Assembly (NCBI GenBank): GCA_016703665.1
Contig: JADJBS010000010.1
Location: 62,001 to 126,000 of the forward strand
Direction: 5' to 3'
DNA: 64,000 nt
Source: Candidatus Defluviibacillus avedoerensis
GTDB taxonomy: Bacteria; Pseudomonadota; Gammaproteobacteria; Burkholderiales; Burkholderiaceae_C
How positions within the stretch are numbered: the first letter of the stretch is position 1; every line of letters starts with the position of its first letter. The notes under the pieces are model-generated. The model was not told the origin of the DNA. It saw nothing but the letters and a program-made list of their open reading frames with translations, and did not search any database. Of the stretch, positions 63,158 through 64,000 are shown in pieces. Position numbers and translations under genes: made by a program.

Positions 63158-63640
63158 ATGGCTGCCAATCCCTCGACCAACGTCCGCACAAGGCCACGCC
63201 GCCAACCCGGCAGCTGCGTCATGGCCTTCACCGTGCGACTCACCGAACTCGAACGGGTCCACTTTGAAGCCCTGGCTGCATCGCAAGGCCACAAGACCAT
63301 TTCAGCCGCCTTCAAAGCTCAAGCCCTGTCTATGGGCATGGAACACCCCCTGCACGAGATGCGTTTGACCCTGGACCACCTGGCCGCCCGCCAGGTGCAA
63401 GAGTCTGCTGGGTTTCAGCAGCAAATGAATTCCGTTGCACAAGCCATGGATGCATGCACGGGCCAAGTGGTTGAACTCCGTCAAGAAACCCAGGCCTGCA
63501 CCCAAGCGATGCTGCTGTTCGCCCAGTCAGTCGAAGCGATGGCGCAGGCCCTTCAGCCCCGCCAAGGTTCGGCAACTTCTCCGCCACACGTCCACCCTTT
63601 CGTCGTCACCATCCCCGTGATTCACCCCGGAGAATACCCC
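63158..63640 (+). CDS. RHH-type mobilisation accessory protein (TraK/MobC-like)
   Basis: A protein of ~155 residues. The N-terminus is basic (TRPRRQPG) and FTVRLTELERVHFEALAASQ and HKTISAAFKAQAL look like a ribbon-helix-helix DNA-binding unit. A long helical, Gln-rich part (residues ~75-135) follows. The frame runs without a stop into the relaxase ATG at 63641, which is odd; a stop in another frame (TGA near 63618) would end it normally, so a single-base break is likely near 63575-63610. It should bind oriT and help the relaxase. Confidence 0.65.
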
Positions 63641-64000
63641 ATGCTGTCCATTGCACCCCTTGCCTCACCGGATTACTACCTGGGTTCATCCGCCAGCTCG
63701 GGCGAACCCTTTAACTACTTCGAAGCCGACAAGGGCAAGGTGTGGGATTGCCAGGCGAAGTTTTATTGGCTGGCAATGCAGCCGCACCAGACCCGCTGCT
63801 GCGTCATGGCCGATGGCTCGGCCGTTACGGCGTCAAGCTCGGTCTTGCCACAGACAGTCCTATCCGCGCCGCCGACTTCGAAGCGATCTACTACGGCCTG
63901 CATCCCCAGACAGGCCAGCCCCTGCGCTCCGATGGCAAGTCTCGCCTTGTCCAGATGGCCGACGCCAAGGAACGAGCCACCTGCAAGCAAGCCCTAGAAC
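63641..64000 (+). CDS. MobF-family relaxase, N-terminal part (cut by window edge, frame broken)
   Basis: The ATG at 63641 begins MLSIAPLASPDYYL with GEPFNYFEAD, a MobF (TrwC/TraI) relaxase start in which the catalytic Tyr residues lie close to the N-terminus. From about 63800 the match continues in another frame: GRWLGRYGVKLGLATDSP, RAADFEAIYYGLHPQTGQPL, RLVQMADAKERATCKQAL. One missing base near 63760-63800 explains this. The enzyme nicks oriT and carries the transferred strand; a helicase domain should follow beyond the window. Confidence 0.7.

Noticed and set aside
1..64000. rRNA genes, riboswitches and secondary-metabolite synthases
   Set aside because: I looked for conserved signatures of each and found none.

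Overview
The window looks like a Burkholderiales chromosome, most likely Comamonadaceae (Rhodoferax/Polaromonas/Hydrogenophaga-like). The basis is the gene orders gpmA-ctp-moeB, hemW-rdgB-rph-PP2C-kinase // yicC-gmk-rpoZ-spoT and rhodanese-grxC-secB-gpsA, a tandem set of Bug-type solute receptors, and moderately high GC. This is inference from gene content; no database search was run.

Layout. 1-5.7 kb: a catabolic block on the minus strand (aldehyde dehydrogenase, class III aminotransferase, UPF0261/Tm-1-like protein, HAD hydrolase, DMT exporter) with start/stop overlaps. 5.8-6.7 kb: a small graveyard holding a truncated LrgA/CidA gene, a truncated dinD, the tail of a restriction endonuclease and an IS5-type transposase tail. 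6.9-14.6 kb: a zinc-ribbon/HExxH membrane protein, a PAS-PAS-GGDEF cyclase, ycaO, two cytochrome c genes, a periplasmic protein and a persulfide dioxygenase. 14.6-19.5 kb: a four-gene operon (class I amidotransferase, cytochrome P450, glutamine-synthetase-like ligase, [2Fe-2S] ferredoxin) opposite an AraC regulator. Its ligase/amidotransferase pairing matches the aniline-degradation genes atdA1/atdA2, but with a P450 in place of the Rieske dioxygenase; I regard it as the best candidate for a new system here. 19.5-26 kb: a sulfatase, three tandem Bug receptors, a divergent MarR regulator and a second succinate-semialdehyde-type dehydrogenase. 26-43.6 kb: a mostly housekeeping stretch. 43.7-48.3 kb: a complete DctQMP TRAP transporter with a shikimate-dehydrogenase-like enzyme and a TetR regulator. 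48.6-48.8 kb: two tRNA genes.

From about 49 kb to the right edge the DNA has the content of an integrated conjugative or mobilisable element: tyrosine recombinase, iterated TGGCAC repeats, ArdC-like antirestriction protein, TraD-type coupling protein, an RHH accessory protein and a MobF relaxase running off the edge, plus an IHF-beta paralogue. A very large PAS/GAF/GGDEF/EAL/CZB signalling gene and a ubiD pseudogene lie within or beside it.

Sequence quality matters for interpretation. Many reading-frame breaks are single-base differences in homopolymers (cytochrome c near 11.24 kb, PP2C near 37.36 kb, kinase near 38.37 kb, recombinase near 49.45, 50.18 and 50.25 kb), and a long G/C homopolymer block lies near 53.0-53.15 kb. 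Several broken genes may therefore be intact in the real genome. The ubiD remnant, with nonsense codons, and the LrgA/dinD junction look like genuine decay.
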